Of a stretch of DNA of 64,000 nucleotides, positions 36,480 to 48,990 are shown in pieces. The notes under the pieces were generated by a model, which was not told where the DNA came from, made no database searches, and saw only the letters and a list, made by a program, of their open reading frames with translations. Position numbers and translations under genes: made by a program. The stretch spans positions 34,841,058 through 34,905,057 of the forward strand of contig CM047426.1 of assembly GCA_026168455.1 (NCBI GenBank), in the 5' to 3' direction. This DNA is from Theocolax elegans. Lineage: Eukaryota; Arthropoda; Insecta; Hymenoptera; Cerocephalidae. Within the stretch, counting starts at the first letter, position 1, and every line of letters begins with the position of its first letter.

Positions 36480-38347
36480 TTGTTGTAGTTGCATTCGTCA
36501 TGATATTTACGCGTTTCGGTCATCCTACACCGTTCTCACACACGCGCCGATCCGCGCGTCGATGTTACGTACGTAACAACATTCTATTACAATTAATATA
36601 ATTATTTTTTTATTTAATTTTCTATGATTAATTTGACAATTATAAGAATTCATAACCTCAAAATTGTACATCATACCTTTAAACGAACATTTTTACAAAA
36701 TAGTATACTTATTTTATATAAAATAAAAGTGGGTATGTCTTAATAATATAGAGTTAGTTATATTTGAATAACGTTCGATTCTATATACGAATTATTGAAA
36801 TGAGAAATTTGAAATTTTTTACATACTATATCTTTCTTATTTTAAAATGATTATAGAAATATTTTTTTACTCGTAAACTATCAATTGAGCACTTAAAAGC
36901 ACCTGCTTAACGCTTGTCGGCTACTTTTGGTCAAAGAAATAGGAAATTGATTGATTGCATTTTCCAGGAAAAGAAGAAAAAATTCTATCTACTTACAGAC
37001 AAAAAGTGGCGCTATTTATAGTACAGTATACTTAATATATATAAATATACCTATATCACGCATAAGTTAAAGTTGATCGAAAACAAGTAGATTATAAAAA
37101 TAATAATTTCTGTCGAAAAAAATTTACGTAATTTATTGGAAAAGTATTTTATGAATTTGAAAGAATTGTGGAAAATATTTGTAAATGATATGAATAAAAT
37201 ATAGAGCTATAAATAATAACATACAGCTGCTATGTGTACCGTTGCATCTTTCCTTTTGAAATATAAAAATTTACATGACACGATAATTCCACCGATTTGC
37301 CATATATATTTACAAAAATGTACCCCACGCGATAACATATTGTACATATTTGATTCCATCGTTTCAAAAAAATATATCATTCAAAAATTTGTATGTGAGA
37401 GGGAGAGAGAGTGAAAATTTAAAGGAAACATGTCACAACCCACTAGACCGTCCTTTTTAGGGTTTAACATCGTCTTGGAAACAAGCACATGGTAGAGGAA
37501 ATCCGGTCACGTCGTCGACGCGTCTCCATGCCCGTTAGCCTACATAGACGGCAGCTGGGTATGTGTCCTTGTGTGGGATACCGCGTATATACGCGTGTTA
37601 GACTATCTTGCGAGCTCGGATAAAAGCAAAGTGGCTTCGCACAATAGGCGCCACTGAGACAATGACAGAGAAAAAAAGTAAGAAAGAAAGATCTTTTTTC
37701 CTTGTATGAATAAGCGCTTACTTGCAAGACGTTAGGGAGCGAGCGTGCTAACTTTGTGGTGTGTCGCAGACATTCGCGTGGTTAAGAGTTTATACTGCAA
37801 TTTTTTATGGATAAACTTTTTTATGCGCGTACCTATTTTTTTATTCGCATATTTTTTTACTAGATATAGAAATAACGTTTCAAATTTTAAATTAATTTGT
37901 TGTACTTTATTTGACGTGGTCTAAGCGAACTTTTTTCGACATCTGTCAAATTTGCAGCATACAAGTTTTCTAGTTTATTGAAGTTAGAGTGTCCATATTG
38001 CACACTGTTATCGTGCTCGCGTCAACTACGTTTAATTCGTATTTAATAGATGATTAATTAACAAAACTTTGAATAGTTATCTATACAGGCAGTTGTTCGC
38101 TGACAAATTATTATTGCGGGAAAGGAATTTTTTTATTTTTCTCAACATAGAAATGCAAACGGACAATTGACAAGGTTTCGCTAGCTTTTCTCCGTCATTC
38201 TCATCCTACACATTATTATTTATATGTTTTTAACTATATGCTGCTCAAGTGCGTACATACTTTACCTTATTATACTTATTATTTTTCATATTATAACTTA
38301 AAAAATTGAATGATAAAAATATTATTTGCGATCTAGATGAAAGTCAA
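36480..38347 (+). repeat. copy 3 of the repeated block and its right flank
   Basis: Matches copy 2 (33597-35453) almost base for base, differing mainly in homopolymer length (for example four against five Cs near 37324). It then continues past AAAGTCAA into unique sequence at 38348. A GC-richer part (37440-37780) has open frames on the minus strand in this copy; since copy 2 carries the same DNA this is not independent support for a gene. Confidence 0.85.
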
Positions 38348-38748
38348 TATAGCTAGGTAAGTGGGATTAACATAGATTTAACATTTATTACATAAATTAA
38401 ACTAGCATTTCATTTCAATTCTTGGAAATGGTTCAGAAAATTTACAATATAACTTTCGTTCTCATAATTGGCTAACTTGTTCAAACACTAGCGTGAAGTA
38501 TCTCGATCTCTCTCTCTCTTTCTCTCTCTCTCTCTTGAATATACCTGTAACCACGTTCTTCGTCATTCATATTATCTCTACCTATCTTCTCGAATTCCGA
38601 CTTGCGAAGTTGCCTGAAAACACGTGAAGCTGAAGGAAAATCTAGAGGTGAGAAATCCTTTATATATATACACATATGCACATACTCTCAAATTGCTTCC
38701 GAGCGAAAGTCACTCAATCCTTTTACAGTCTAGGGAAATTCAACTACT

Positions 38749-38784
<36 letters not shown>

Positions 38785-39213
38785 TACACTGCACTATTAT
38801 TATATTTAGCAAGTGAATAACGTCAAGATTAAAAATTCTATTAATTACTTCTTACATTTATGTAAGCTTACTCAATGATATACTCTCAATTTAATAAATG
38901 AGTTATTTTTGTTTTGAAAATAGCAAATATTGAGTAAAAAATGTCTTGATATTTCTGTAGGTATATGTTCGTTCGATTTAACGTCAAATCCATAAAAGAA
39001 ACGTGTGATTTTAAAAACAAATATTTCTTCTTCGATACGACAAACATTGTTGTATGCTTTCTTTTACGGCTTTATACGTACTTTTATATCTCATTATTCT
39101 TCTGAACTCGCTACAGCAGAACGAGATAAATCATGCAGATTAATGAATATAAACAAAATAACCGCATTAAAATGAAAAAAATCAATTTTTGTTTTATACA
39201 CAATTTGTCGTAA
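38348..39213. other. AT-rich stretch with CT and TA microsatellites
   Basis: A CT run lies at about 38506-38535 and a TA run at 38752-38779. No gene is supported. Confidence 0.6.
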
Positions 39214-40781
39214 AATAAATGATGATGCGAGACAGTAAAAATCGTAAGCCTCCGTAGGTACGTCATGCACTCTAAGATGCGTAGCGCATCAACGTATTTT
39301 CCTTACGACAGCAAAAAAATCCTGTGCTTTATACGAAAGCTCGCGCATCGCACGATGTTTAATTCACGAGCGAAACGCTTTTACTTCCCTCTTTATCGTG
39401 CCGGGTGTTCGCGCGAATAATCGATCATCAAAGAGACATCGTTGTGCGCGCGCGTTATAACCTCCACTAGTCTGCTCGTTTTCTCGCTTACCTTCTCTCA
39501 GTTTAAGTACGAGGACGAAGTGGGTAAATGCTGCGATAAAGGTTACTGAGGGCTGCACCGAAGAAATTCAAAATATCCCAAAGTATCACGACTTGGTGCT
39601 TATCTAACGGTATATACGATGACCTTTACAACACATGGTCTTGCGCTACGAATAAATAAATATACATATATATATATATGCAACACATAAATTTGTGTTT
39701 TTCTTGAAATTTAAAAAGAAGTATCATGTACATTACTCACGGGCAAACTGTGTATATTGTCTAGATTATTAATTACCAAAATTCTAAATTAAAGTATAAA
39801 GTTGCTAGGAAAGCACATTTTTTTAAAGCGGATTTGGCTAAATCATACTAAACATTTTATGTCTCAGTAAAAAACTTCTCTCTTTTTCCCTTAGCTAGCA
39901 TAAGTTAGGGTTCGCACCCTCTCGTCACTTGAGCGTAACGCCAAAATTGCTATTTACATTATAGATGATTTCTCGTTCGATTAATAACTCACGCGTTTCT
40001 ATTGATTAAACATAATATTCTACTTAGTTTATAAGTGGTTAATATGAACATAGCAACAGTGTAATTGAGTACATGATAATTATTTAAAATTTTTAAATAC
40101 AACACTGAGTAAAATTTTACTACTACGATAAAATTCAGTTTTAATGAAACAGTAATGAACTATAAAAGAATTTAATAGTATTAAACCATATTCTTGATTT
40201 GAACATGTTAAATAAAGTAAATTTAAACCAATTTTACATCTTTTAACTAAAAAAATATCATTAAAATTACGAGTAGACCATATAATGTATTAAATTGCAA
40301 ACTTGCAAATTTTGAAATACATGTGTTTGGTGCATATTTAAATCTTGTTACAAACCTCGAATTAAGATTGAAATTCATGTATATTTAAAAGAGTAGAACT
40401 TTATATTTAATTTTAATATTAAACTAACATTTCTCTCTTGCATCAAATTTTTTAATTATGTTAAAGTAAGAAAAAGTTCGAGCAAGGAAATTTTAAATTA
40501 CAGCTGTATTTGCTTCGTACTAAATAAATTGTAAGCAGACAAGTTATAAGCAAGAAACTGATTTATTTTTACCACCAGGAATTTATTTACTTTACAATAA
40601 TCAAATGTGCTACTATGCGTTTATTTTATTTAAAGTTTTAAAGAGAATAGTAAAACATTGTACTTTCATTGTTATATGTTAAATTTTATATTCATTTTAT
40701 TTTTACAATAAGTTAAATCAGAATTTAGTAATAATTAATAAAATTAATTATTTTTAATTTGTTATTATTAGCAACATAAGT
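39214..40781 (+). repeat. tandem duplication, copy 1 (1,568 bp)
   Basis: Begins AATAAATGATGATGCGAG and is followed immediately by a near-identical direct copy. Its GC-richer first 350 bases include a minus-strand frame of 64 codons (39364-39558), MQPSVTFIAAF..., that is identical in both copies; because the copies are almost identical this does not show coding. No terminal repeats or target duplication suggest a mobile element. Confidence 0.9.
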
Positions 40782-42360
40782 AATAAATGATGATGCGAGA
40801 CAGTAAAATCGTAAGCCCTCCGTAGGTACGTCATGCACTCTAAGATGCGTAGCGCATCAACGTATTTTCCTTACGACAGCAAAAAAAATCCTGTGCTTTA
40901 TACGAAAGCTCGCGCATCGCACGATGTTTAATTCACGAGCGAAACGCTTTTACTTCCCTCTTTATCGTGCCGGGTGTTCGCGCGAATAATCGATCATCAA
41001 AGAGACATCGTTGTGCGCGCGCGTTATAACCTCCACTAGTCTGCTCGTTTTCTCGCTTACCTTCTCTCAGTTTAAGTACGAGGACGAAGTGGGTAAATGC
41101 TGCGATAAAGGTTACTGAGGGCTGCACCGAAGAAATTCAAAATATCCCAAAGTATCACGACTTGGGTGCTTATCTAACGGTATATACGATGACCTTTACA
41201 ACACATGGTCTTGCGCTACGAATAAATAAATATACATATATATATATATATGCAACACATAAATTTGTGTTTTCTTGAAATTTAAAAAGAAGTATCATGT
41301 ACATTACTCACGGGCAAACTGTGTATATTGTCTAGATTATTAATTACCAAAATTCTAAATTAAAGTATAAAGTTGCTAGGAAAGCACATTTTTTTAAAGC
41401 GGATTTGGCTAAATCATACTAAACATTTTATGTCTCAGTAAAAAACTTCTCTCTTTTTCCCTTAGCTAGCATAAGTTAGGGTTCGCACCCTCTCGTCACT
41501 TGAGCGTAACGCCAAAATTGCTATTTACATTATAGATGATTTCTCGTTCGATTAATAACTCACGCGTTTCTATTGATTAAACATAATATTCTACTTAGTT
41601 TATAAGTGGTTAATATGAACATAGCAACAGTGTAATTGAGTACATGATAATTATTTAAAATTTTTAAATACAACACTGAGTAAAATTTTACTACTACGAT
41701 AAAATTCAGTTTTAATGAAACAGTAATGAACTATAAAAGAATTTAATAGTATTAAACCATATTCTTGATTTGAACATGTTAAATAAAGTAAATTTAAACC
41801 AATTTTACATCTTTTAACTAAAAAAATATCATTAAAATTACGAGTAGACCATATAATGTATTAAATTGCAAACTTGCAAATTTTGAAATACATGTGTTTT
41901 GGTGCATATTTAAATCTTGTTACAAACCTCGAATTAAGATTGAAATTCATGTATATTTATTAAAAGAGTAGAACTTTATATTTAATTTTAATATTAAACT
42001 AACATTTCTCTCTTGCATCAAATTCTTTTAATTATGTTAAAGTAAGAAAAAGTTCGAGCAAGGAAATTTTAAATTACAGCTGTATTTGCTTCGTACTAAA
42101 TAAATTGTAAGCAGACAAGTTATAAGCAAGAAACTGATTTATATTTTTACCACCAGGAATTTATTTACTTTACAATAATCAAATGTGCTACTATGCGTTT
42201 ATTTTATTTAAAGTTTTAAAGAGAATAGTAAAACATTGTACTTTCATTGTTATATGTTAAATTTTATATTCATTTTATTTTTACAATAAGTTAAATCAGA
42301 ATTTAGTAATAATTAATAAAATTAATTATTTTTAATTTGTTATTATTAGCAACATAAGTA
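40782..42360 (+). repeat. tandem duplication, copy 2 (1,579 bp)
   Basis: Matches 39214-40781 throughout. Differences are mostly one- to four-base indels in A, T, G or C runs (for example GTGTTTGG against GTGTTTTGG), with an extra TTA near 41956. The junction shares AATAAAT-type microhomology. Either a recent tandem duplication or two haplotypes placed in series. Confidence 0.9.
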
Positions 42361-45154
42361 TTAAATTATGAAATAGAAAAGTAATTCAATTAATCTACTT
42401 AGTAGTTTATAATGGTTACTGGATTAATATGCTGATTTACATTAACTTACAGGAAAATCTATCGTATGAGCTGGCTTAATACCGCAATTACCTTAATGTC
42501 TCAATTTTTCGCACACTATAGCAATATTGAAAAATGAAGTTACGATGTCTCAAGCCTTTCTTTCGTGTAGGCATTAAATTTTAACGCATTCAGTGAATAT
42601 TCATTAACCTCTAGAACACCGACGTTTCAGAGAGATTATTTCTCAGGGAATGAAAAAAAAAGTTTTTTATATTTTGTGGGTTAGACCCCAACAGAGTTTC
42701 TATACAACGTACTGTTTTATATAAGACTTTCCTGAGGTCAACAATCCGGATAGCTTCCGATATTTCATAATTCCAAATAAAAGCCTGTATAGGAATTTCT
42801 ATGAGTAGAAAACTCGATGGTGATAAGTATTGCTAATCTGTTTATACAATTAATTGAATTTATTCAAATTATTAGGTTTGGGCAATGGTTTTTCTCATAT
42901 AAATAATTTTGTGAACTTCTGGTAACTTACACAAACAACAACAATTCTAACTAACTCCAGGAAAAATGTAGATTAGATAGTATTCAGCATCCTCGAAGTC
43001 AGGGGTTAACTTGATTTCAGCTCAATTTAAGGTTATTTATACGTATTGCTCTCGACCGTCTTATATAAGATTTCCAGGTGCTCTGGAGGTTAACTCAAAG
43101 TTATAAGTGCTTACACGAGATAGCACAGTCGTCACTGCAATTTCTTGATCACTTTTAACAATAAATTTTCATTGATACTATATTTTAAAGTATGAATATT
43201 ATTTTCATTTACTATATTTTTTTAAGCGCAATAAGGAAACTAAGAAAAAGAAAGAGGGTGAAAGAAAAACCAATACGACAAGTGGGTTTTATAAGATCAA
43301 AATCGTGAGTACAATGCCTCAGTTGGTCTACACTTGTTCTCTGCGGTTGTAAAAGTTGCGCTGTCCGAGATTTTTGTTGTCAAGAGAGACACATATTACA
43401 AGTGTCTTGGTAGTTTTATATACCTCCGGTGAGTTCTTGGTGGTTCGGTCCAATTATTATCCCTTGTCTTTTTCCGATGTGCAATGTGAGGGCGCCGTTT
43501 ACCTCCCCAGTGACGTGAACCGCCTGTTTACTTACGTAACTCGAGGAAGTTACGTGGCCGTATTGACACAGGGTAAATAGTTGCACTGAGTGTAAATACC
43601 TGGTGAGAATTCGATTGATTCGCTTCGAAAATTTCGTATACCCCGGAAACGTCAAGAGATTTTTCTTCATTCACGCGCACACGCGCGTGCGCGTACTTGC
43701 ACACGCACACACACAGATATATATATATATATTATTGACAGTTTCTTGTTTATCGTACGAGAATAGATGTTAAATATGCCTTATTATACTAAATATATAA
43801 ATGTATGTAATGTTTATTTAATATAAAGCCACTTTAATATGTTGATTGTACAAACAAATCATGCACGGTTTAAATAACAATATTATCAATGCAGGAACTG
43901 ACAATAATAAAATGTTATTTATATTTTCAAACGATCAATTAAAATTGAATGAAAATTATAAATTAAATTCTACATACTTATAAGTGATCAATATTTACTT
44001 GTATTAAATTAAATATAATAATATTTTAATAATTTTTTCACCCTGACCATGTAAAAAGTCTACTTTATTAACCTCTGCGAGTGGAGTTAAAGTACATTTT
44101 ATTTCTTCGTACATTTTATTCATCGAAGACACATTTTATTCATCGTAGATCCTGTTTCTTGTTTTGAACACAATAATAATTAATAAAGACTTTTTCTCGA
44201 AATAAATAATTAAATTTATCATATTAAATTAAATATATCAAAAAATTTTACAATATTGAAAAAAATTATAATTAAAAAAAATAAATTGTTATTGCTAAAA
44301 GTGACTTTTCAAATAATCAGGGTGAATTTCTGTAAAAAGCTAAAGCAAGGAAGCTCAACTTTCTTCCCGGGAATAAATGCCTATTTTACTCCCTAAGTGC
44401 ATAAATAACTATTATTACATTATTTGACATTGTTTGACATATTTTGATAAAATGTACAAAAGATATACCTAATAATAAAACGATATATTTTTTAAAACAC
44501 TAACTATATTTTAAAAGTAACTCTTAAAAATCGTCATTCAATATAGTTTTCCTGGAATATTCCGTTACTACTATCACTATTTGAGTGAGAATCAAGAGTA
44601 ATTTGATAACTATAATAACCTCCATTTTACTTTATACGAATATTCCACATAGTAACAGAATTATTGCGGAAAAGCTGTTATTGGAAGTGAATTTTAGAGG
44701 AGAATTCATCCATTTTAAATGTTTCTCTACCAATTTAAAAAATTTAAACTTCTTTTACTTTTGATTCATTGTAACATACCTTTCCAACAAAATCATAACA
44801 TCATGCTATATGTATTTTTAACACGTAATTGCATATTAGCTATATATCATTTCACATAAACAATCGTTAAATTTTGTCACGATATGTTTCTCTAATAGAT
44901 TAAGATATTATTTATTAAAACAAAATTAATGAAAATAGTTAATAGTTATTAATGTAACATCTAAAATTATTCTAACAGTTTTTTAAATTATTTAATGACG
45001 CCTATTCATGATACAATAAATATAGTTGAATTAGTAAGCATGATTTACTTATTACAAATGTAATGAAACAATGTTTTAGGATATACATATATATTATTTA
45101 AGTATGGAGTGGAATGAGCATCCACGAATTGAATTAATTATTATGGCACCATGC
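42361..45154. other. AT-rich stretch with one GC-richer block, no gene seen
   Basis: A GC-richer block at about 43320-43660 has overlapping frames of 74 to 84 codons on both strands, none recognisable. CA and TA tracts follow at 43678-43733. An 8-bp inverted pair CACCCTGA/TCAGGGTG (about 44040 and 44320) is too short to call an element. Confidence 0.4.
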
Positions 45155-45163
45155 AAAATAATG

Positions 45164-45377
45164 CCTCGAGGCCTGCGATGACTCGGTCGGTAAGGCGTTG
45201 GGCTCGTAATCTGGAGGTCTCAGGTTCGATTCCCGGCCCCGGCTGATTGATACAACCACCACTGGGGAATGTATTTTCCACAAGTGCTTTCTTCACCAAG
45301 ACATCGTATGACCTCCGTCGCTAATTATCACCGATTTGGGAGCATAAACAGAGCGACGTTTGAATAAAAAAAAATAA
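45164..45377 (+). mobile_element. tRNA-derived SINE with target-site duplications
   Basis: The head (about 45171-45244) has tRNA character: an A-box-like region, an anticodon-loop-like CTCGTAA, and a perfect B box GGTTCGATTCC. A non-tRNA body with GTCGCTAATTATCACCGATTTGGGAGCATAAA follows in the unit's 3' half, ending in an A-rich tail. Direct repeats AAAATAATG flank it (45155-45163 and 45378-45386). It would be transcribed by RNA polymerase III and mobilised by a LINE. The CGT-type anticodon suggests a tRNA-Thr-like ancestor, which is inference. Confidence 0.75.
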
Positions 45378-45386
45378 AAAATAATG

Positions 45387-48300
45387 TCTAATATTTTAAG
45401 TATTATATTCATAATATTTTTTACAGTAAACTATAGTAATTGTTGAGTGCACAATCTATCCTATACTATCATCTCTTGTACATGGATGCCTAAAATTTCA
45501 TAACCAAATTAAACGAACCAAGACACACATCGCTATAGACACACTTTGTTACAAAGTATTAACCGTTTCACGAAAACTAAAATAGTAATTGTATCCTCAT
45601 TTTTATTATGTAATCTCCATCGTTTCCAACAATTTCGATTTCGGTAAATATCGTTCAACAGGGTAAAATTATAAAAACTCGGGTCTCATCATAAAGATTA
45701 TCGACACGAGGATAGTCAGAATTCGCTTGAAAAGAAAAAGAAGAAAGTATATAGGAAAATGTTATCGTTAAATCGATCAACGGGACGATCGCGTCCTTCC
45801 GATAGCCGCGGGGGCCATACATAGTTCGCTCTTATTTTCTCTGGAAAATCGTGCCCCAGTGGAATTTACGGCTCGTCTGACGAAGCACACACCCCTAAGG
45901 TCTCCAATGAGAGAGAACCCGGACGAACGAGCGATATTCACCGCTTAGGAGGAGTTGGAATGTGTAGGTATGTGTGTGCGTGTGTTAAGGGAGATGAAAA
46001 AACAGAGTAGTCTCTCACAGTCCATGGATACTCAAGGAGAGAAGACCGAAAAGAGGAGTCATAGAGAAAGATGGTGTTATAACATTGAGAAAGGGAGAAG
46101 ATCGTGAGTATGAAAAAGTGAAAGTGTCAGAAGCCGATTAAGATTGGATAAAAAAAGGAAAAAAATGTGCTTCCGATGATCGAACGAATTTTTTGATATG
46201 TTATATATATATATATTTCTAAGGTAAATAATACCTTTTTGTTTAGTCAATGAACTAATTGTTATTGTAATTAAATTTAAATACGTAAATTCGAATTAAT
46301 ATTATTCGGTAAAATATAGCATTACAAAGACTACTTAGTTTACAGAGTAATATTTTATCGTTTGTCTCGAGTTCTACAAAGTGGATTATAGAATTTAACT
46401 TGTATTTCAACGTTCGTGTTACTTATACTAATACCTAAATCAAATAAAGTCCTTAAACAAATTCAATTTAGTTTGAGGTAAAAGGTAAAATTCATAAATT
46501 AATATTATCTCAATTTTTGAAGGCGTTTTATTCATAACTTATTATATTTATTATTGTTTTAAAAGTACACAAAATTTTATTTATATTTGTTTTATATTTC
46601 GAAAAAAGCGTAATATTAATTTATTTGTTTGTGCACATCTATTTGAAGGTACAACAGTATAGTGTTATTATAATAACTTATACAAGTTAAACATTTCTAA
46701 TTTTGAAATTTCACTAATGCAATTTTTTAACATTATAGGTAAAATTTGAAAAAAATTTAATTGATACAATTTATTTACAATATTTAAAATTAAAAAAAGT
46801 AATTGAAATGTATTGCATATTTTTTATCAATTATTTCAATACTGATTAGCATAGTATAATATAGTCCTGCTTTAGAAATAAGATAACATGATGTAACAAT
46901 ACAAACAAAAGCAAAAGAAACCGAATCAAATAAATAAAAACTACATTGAAAAATTAACTAAAATCGTAGAGATTTAGTAGACGTTAACTTCTACCTGTCC
47001 ATCTCTTCAATCTCGGTGACAGGCTCTATTAACCAAACTCGTAATACATCGTACGGGTTGTCATACAAAATTCTTTTTTTTTGGAAGCATCAAGACTTTG
47101 CGCTTGACAGAGTATTTAGCTTTGCGAATATTGTACATTGACAGAATTTTTAAATGAAGATTGATTTTAGTTTAAAGCATACTGTGAAATAAATGAAATT
47201 CAAATTTCAACTTACAGAATTTCGTGATTTAGCATATACCCTACCAAATAAAAGTATTCTATAGTCCTGGTGTATGAAAAATGGCGTCATAGAAAATTCA
47301 AATGTAAATTTATCTGAATAAAAAGTGGTGAAAACTTTGGGTACTTTACTTGCCTTTCCTCGATTCGAGTAAAAGAATCGATTATTGTTTAAAATATTTC
47401 TTTAATAAAAATGATGACTAAATAAACTTTTTTTATTTCAATTAGAATTATATTAATAGTATAGTAGTAGCTCTATTTTTCATCGACAAATAAATTTTAT
47501 ATTATTTGACATTGTTTTAAATTACATTACAGCTTAGAATACAGAGAGTTTGATGAACGTTGATTGCATTATAGTTTTAATTTTATACATACAACTTTTA
47601 GCATTCAATATAAAATTAATAATATTTTTAAATAAAATTAATCGATACGATTGAATCAAATAAAATGTATTAGTAGTATTGACACAAAACTATACTAATT
47701 CAAATGTTTAATTTAATTCATATAATCTAAAAAAATGCGATTTATTATCTTAAAAAGTACTTACTACTGCCACCAAAGGTAGCTCGGATGCTCTTAGAAT
47801 TTTCATTAGATCTAAGACGTGTCTTTTCTACTTAAACCGTCACGTTCTCCGATTTCGAGAAAAAATGTTTCTGAACGAAAATAAAAAGAAGAGTAATTTA
47901 CCATAGCAAAGCATGGTCCCAAAAGGCTTTTTCGTCCGGTTACAGTTGTAAATATATATTTTTCTCTTTCCTATCGCCCTAGTCTGAAACGTGCCACTCC
48001 CTTCTTTTTTGTATGTGCTTGATTTTCGAGAGCGCAAGTATTTCACAGAATTTTAATCGGGACGTACGAGAATGACGCCGCAAGAATCCATAGATATCGC
48101 GAAAGCCGAGTGCATCGAAAACCAATAAGTTGATTTCATGCTCGGGAAGGCCCCTCTCTACGTTTGCGTTCTCTTTTTGCTATGCCGAAATCGATATTCG
48201 CACCCGTTCGGCCGCGAGGTGCATCGTTACGTCTGACTATATATGAATACTATGAGTACTCGGTATAAAAAAAGAAAAGATGTTCAAGTACTCTCTTTAT

Positions 48301-48814
48301 TAGTGGTTACAACATTATCGTAGTTATATTAAATATCGAGACTTGCTATTGAATAGATCCAAGAGTTTTAGTAGAACTTACCATGTTCGAGATTCCCATG
48401 ACTTTGCACAAAATAAACAAAATAATGTCTGGCTGTGGCTGAAATAAACCTGTGACTTTACACTTGTAATCATTGAATTCCGTGAATTAAATTTTTGTTA
48501 TTTTGTATCGTTATTTCCTCAACTTTGTGTTTTCATTGTATTCATGTATAATCTTTTAATAAAAACTTAATGAACAAGAAATGAATCATTAGGTTTATTT
48601 AGGTATATTAAGAATATTAAATACATAATATAATAACAATTTTATTAAACAAGAATTACTCAAATGTTAACAACATTTGTGTAAAAGATGAAAACATTTA
48701 TTTTTCGGAGAGAAACTTTTCCAAAAATGTCATTAGAACACTAATTATTTTATTTAGTTGAAATGGTATAAATGTACCATTAGAAATTACGGATTTTTGT
48801 CTCGAGGTACTTAT
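45387..48814. other. mixed stretch, no gene seen
   Basis: 45690-46100 and 47760-48240 are GC-richer and promoter-like in composition, but I found no Inr/DPE pair or coding exon. The minus-strand frame at 47840-48046 is unrecognised. 46200-47750 is AT-rich. Confidence 0.4.
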
Positions 48815-48990
48815 GTGTAATGATTTAATCCGTAGAGCAGTGCGCTTTAGCTTAGAGGTCCCAGGTTCGATTCTCGATTTCTGGAACATGCTTTCAACAA
48901 GTGCTCCTTCACAGAAGATATCACATGTCTCCCTCGCTGATGAGCATTGAATTCGGGAGCATGAAGAGACTGGCTTTAAACAATATAAAA
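48815..48990 (+). mobile_element. diverged copy of the same tRNA-derived SINE
   Basis: CAGGTTCGATTCTCG (B box) is followed by ACAAGTGCTCCTTCAC...CTCGCTGATGAGCA...TCGGGAGCATGAAGAGA, which parallels the body of the 45164 element. No clean target duplication remains. The CTGATGAG string inside it is part of the SINE body and not a ribozyme. Confidence 0.55.

Noticed and set aside
39364..39558. 64-codon minus-strand frame conserved at 40933-41127
   Set aside because: Identity follows from the near-identical tandem copies, so it gives no evidence of selection on a protein.
44040..44326. CACCCTGA/TCAGGGTG inverted pair as a possible MITE
   Set aside because: Only 8 bp match, with no target duplication or further pairing.
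48930..48965. CTGATGAG string resembling a hammerhead core
   Set aside because: It is not followed by a stem II and GAA, and aligns with the SINE body (GTCGCTAATTATCACC...) of the 45164 copy.
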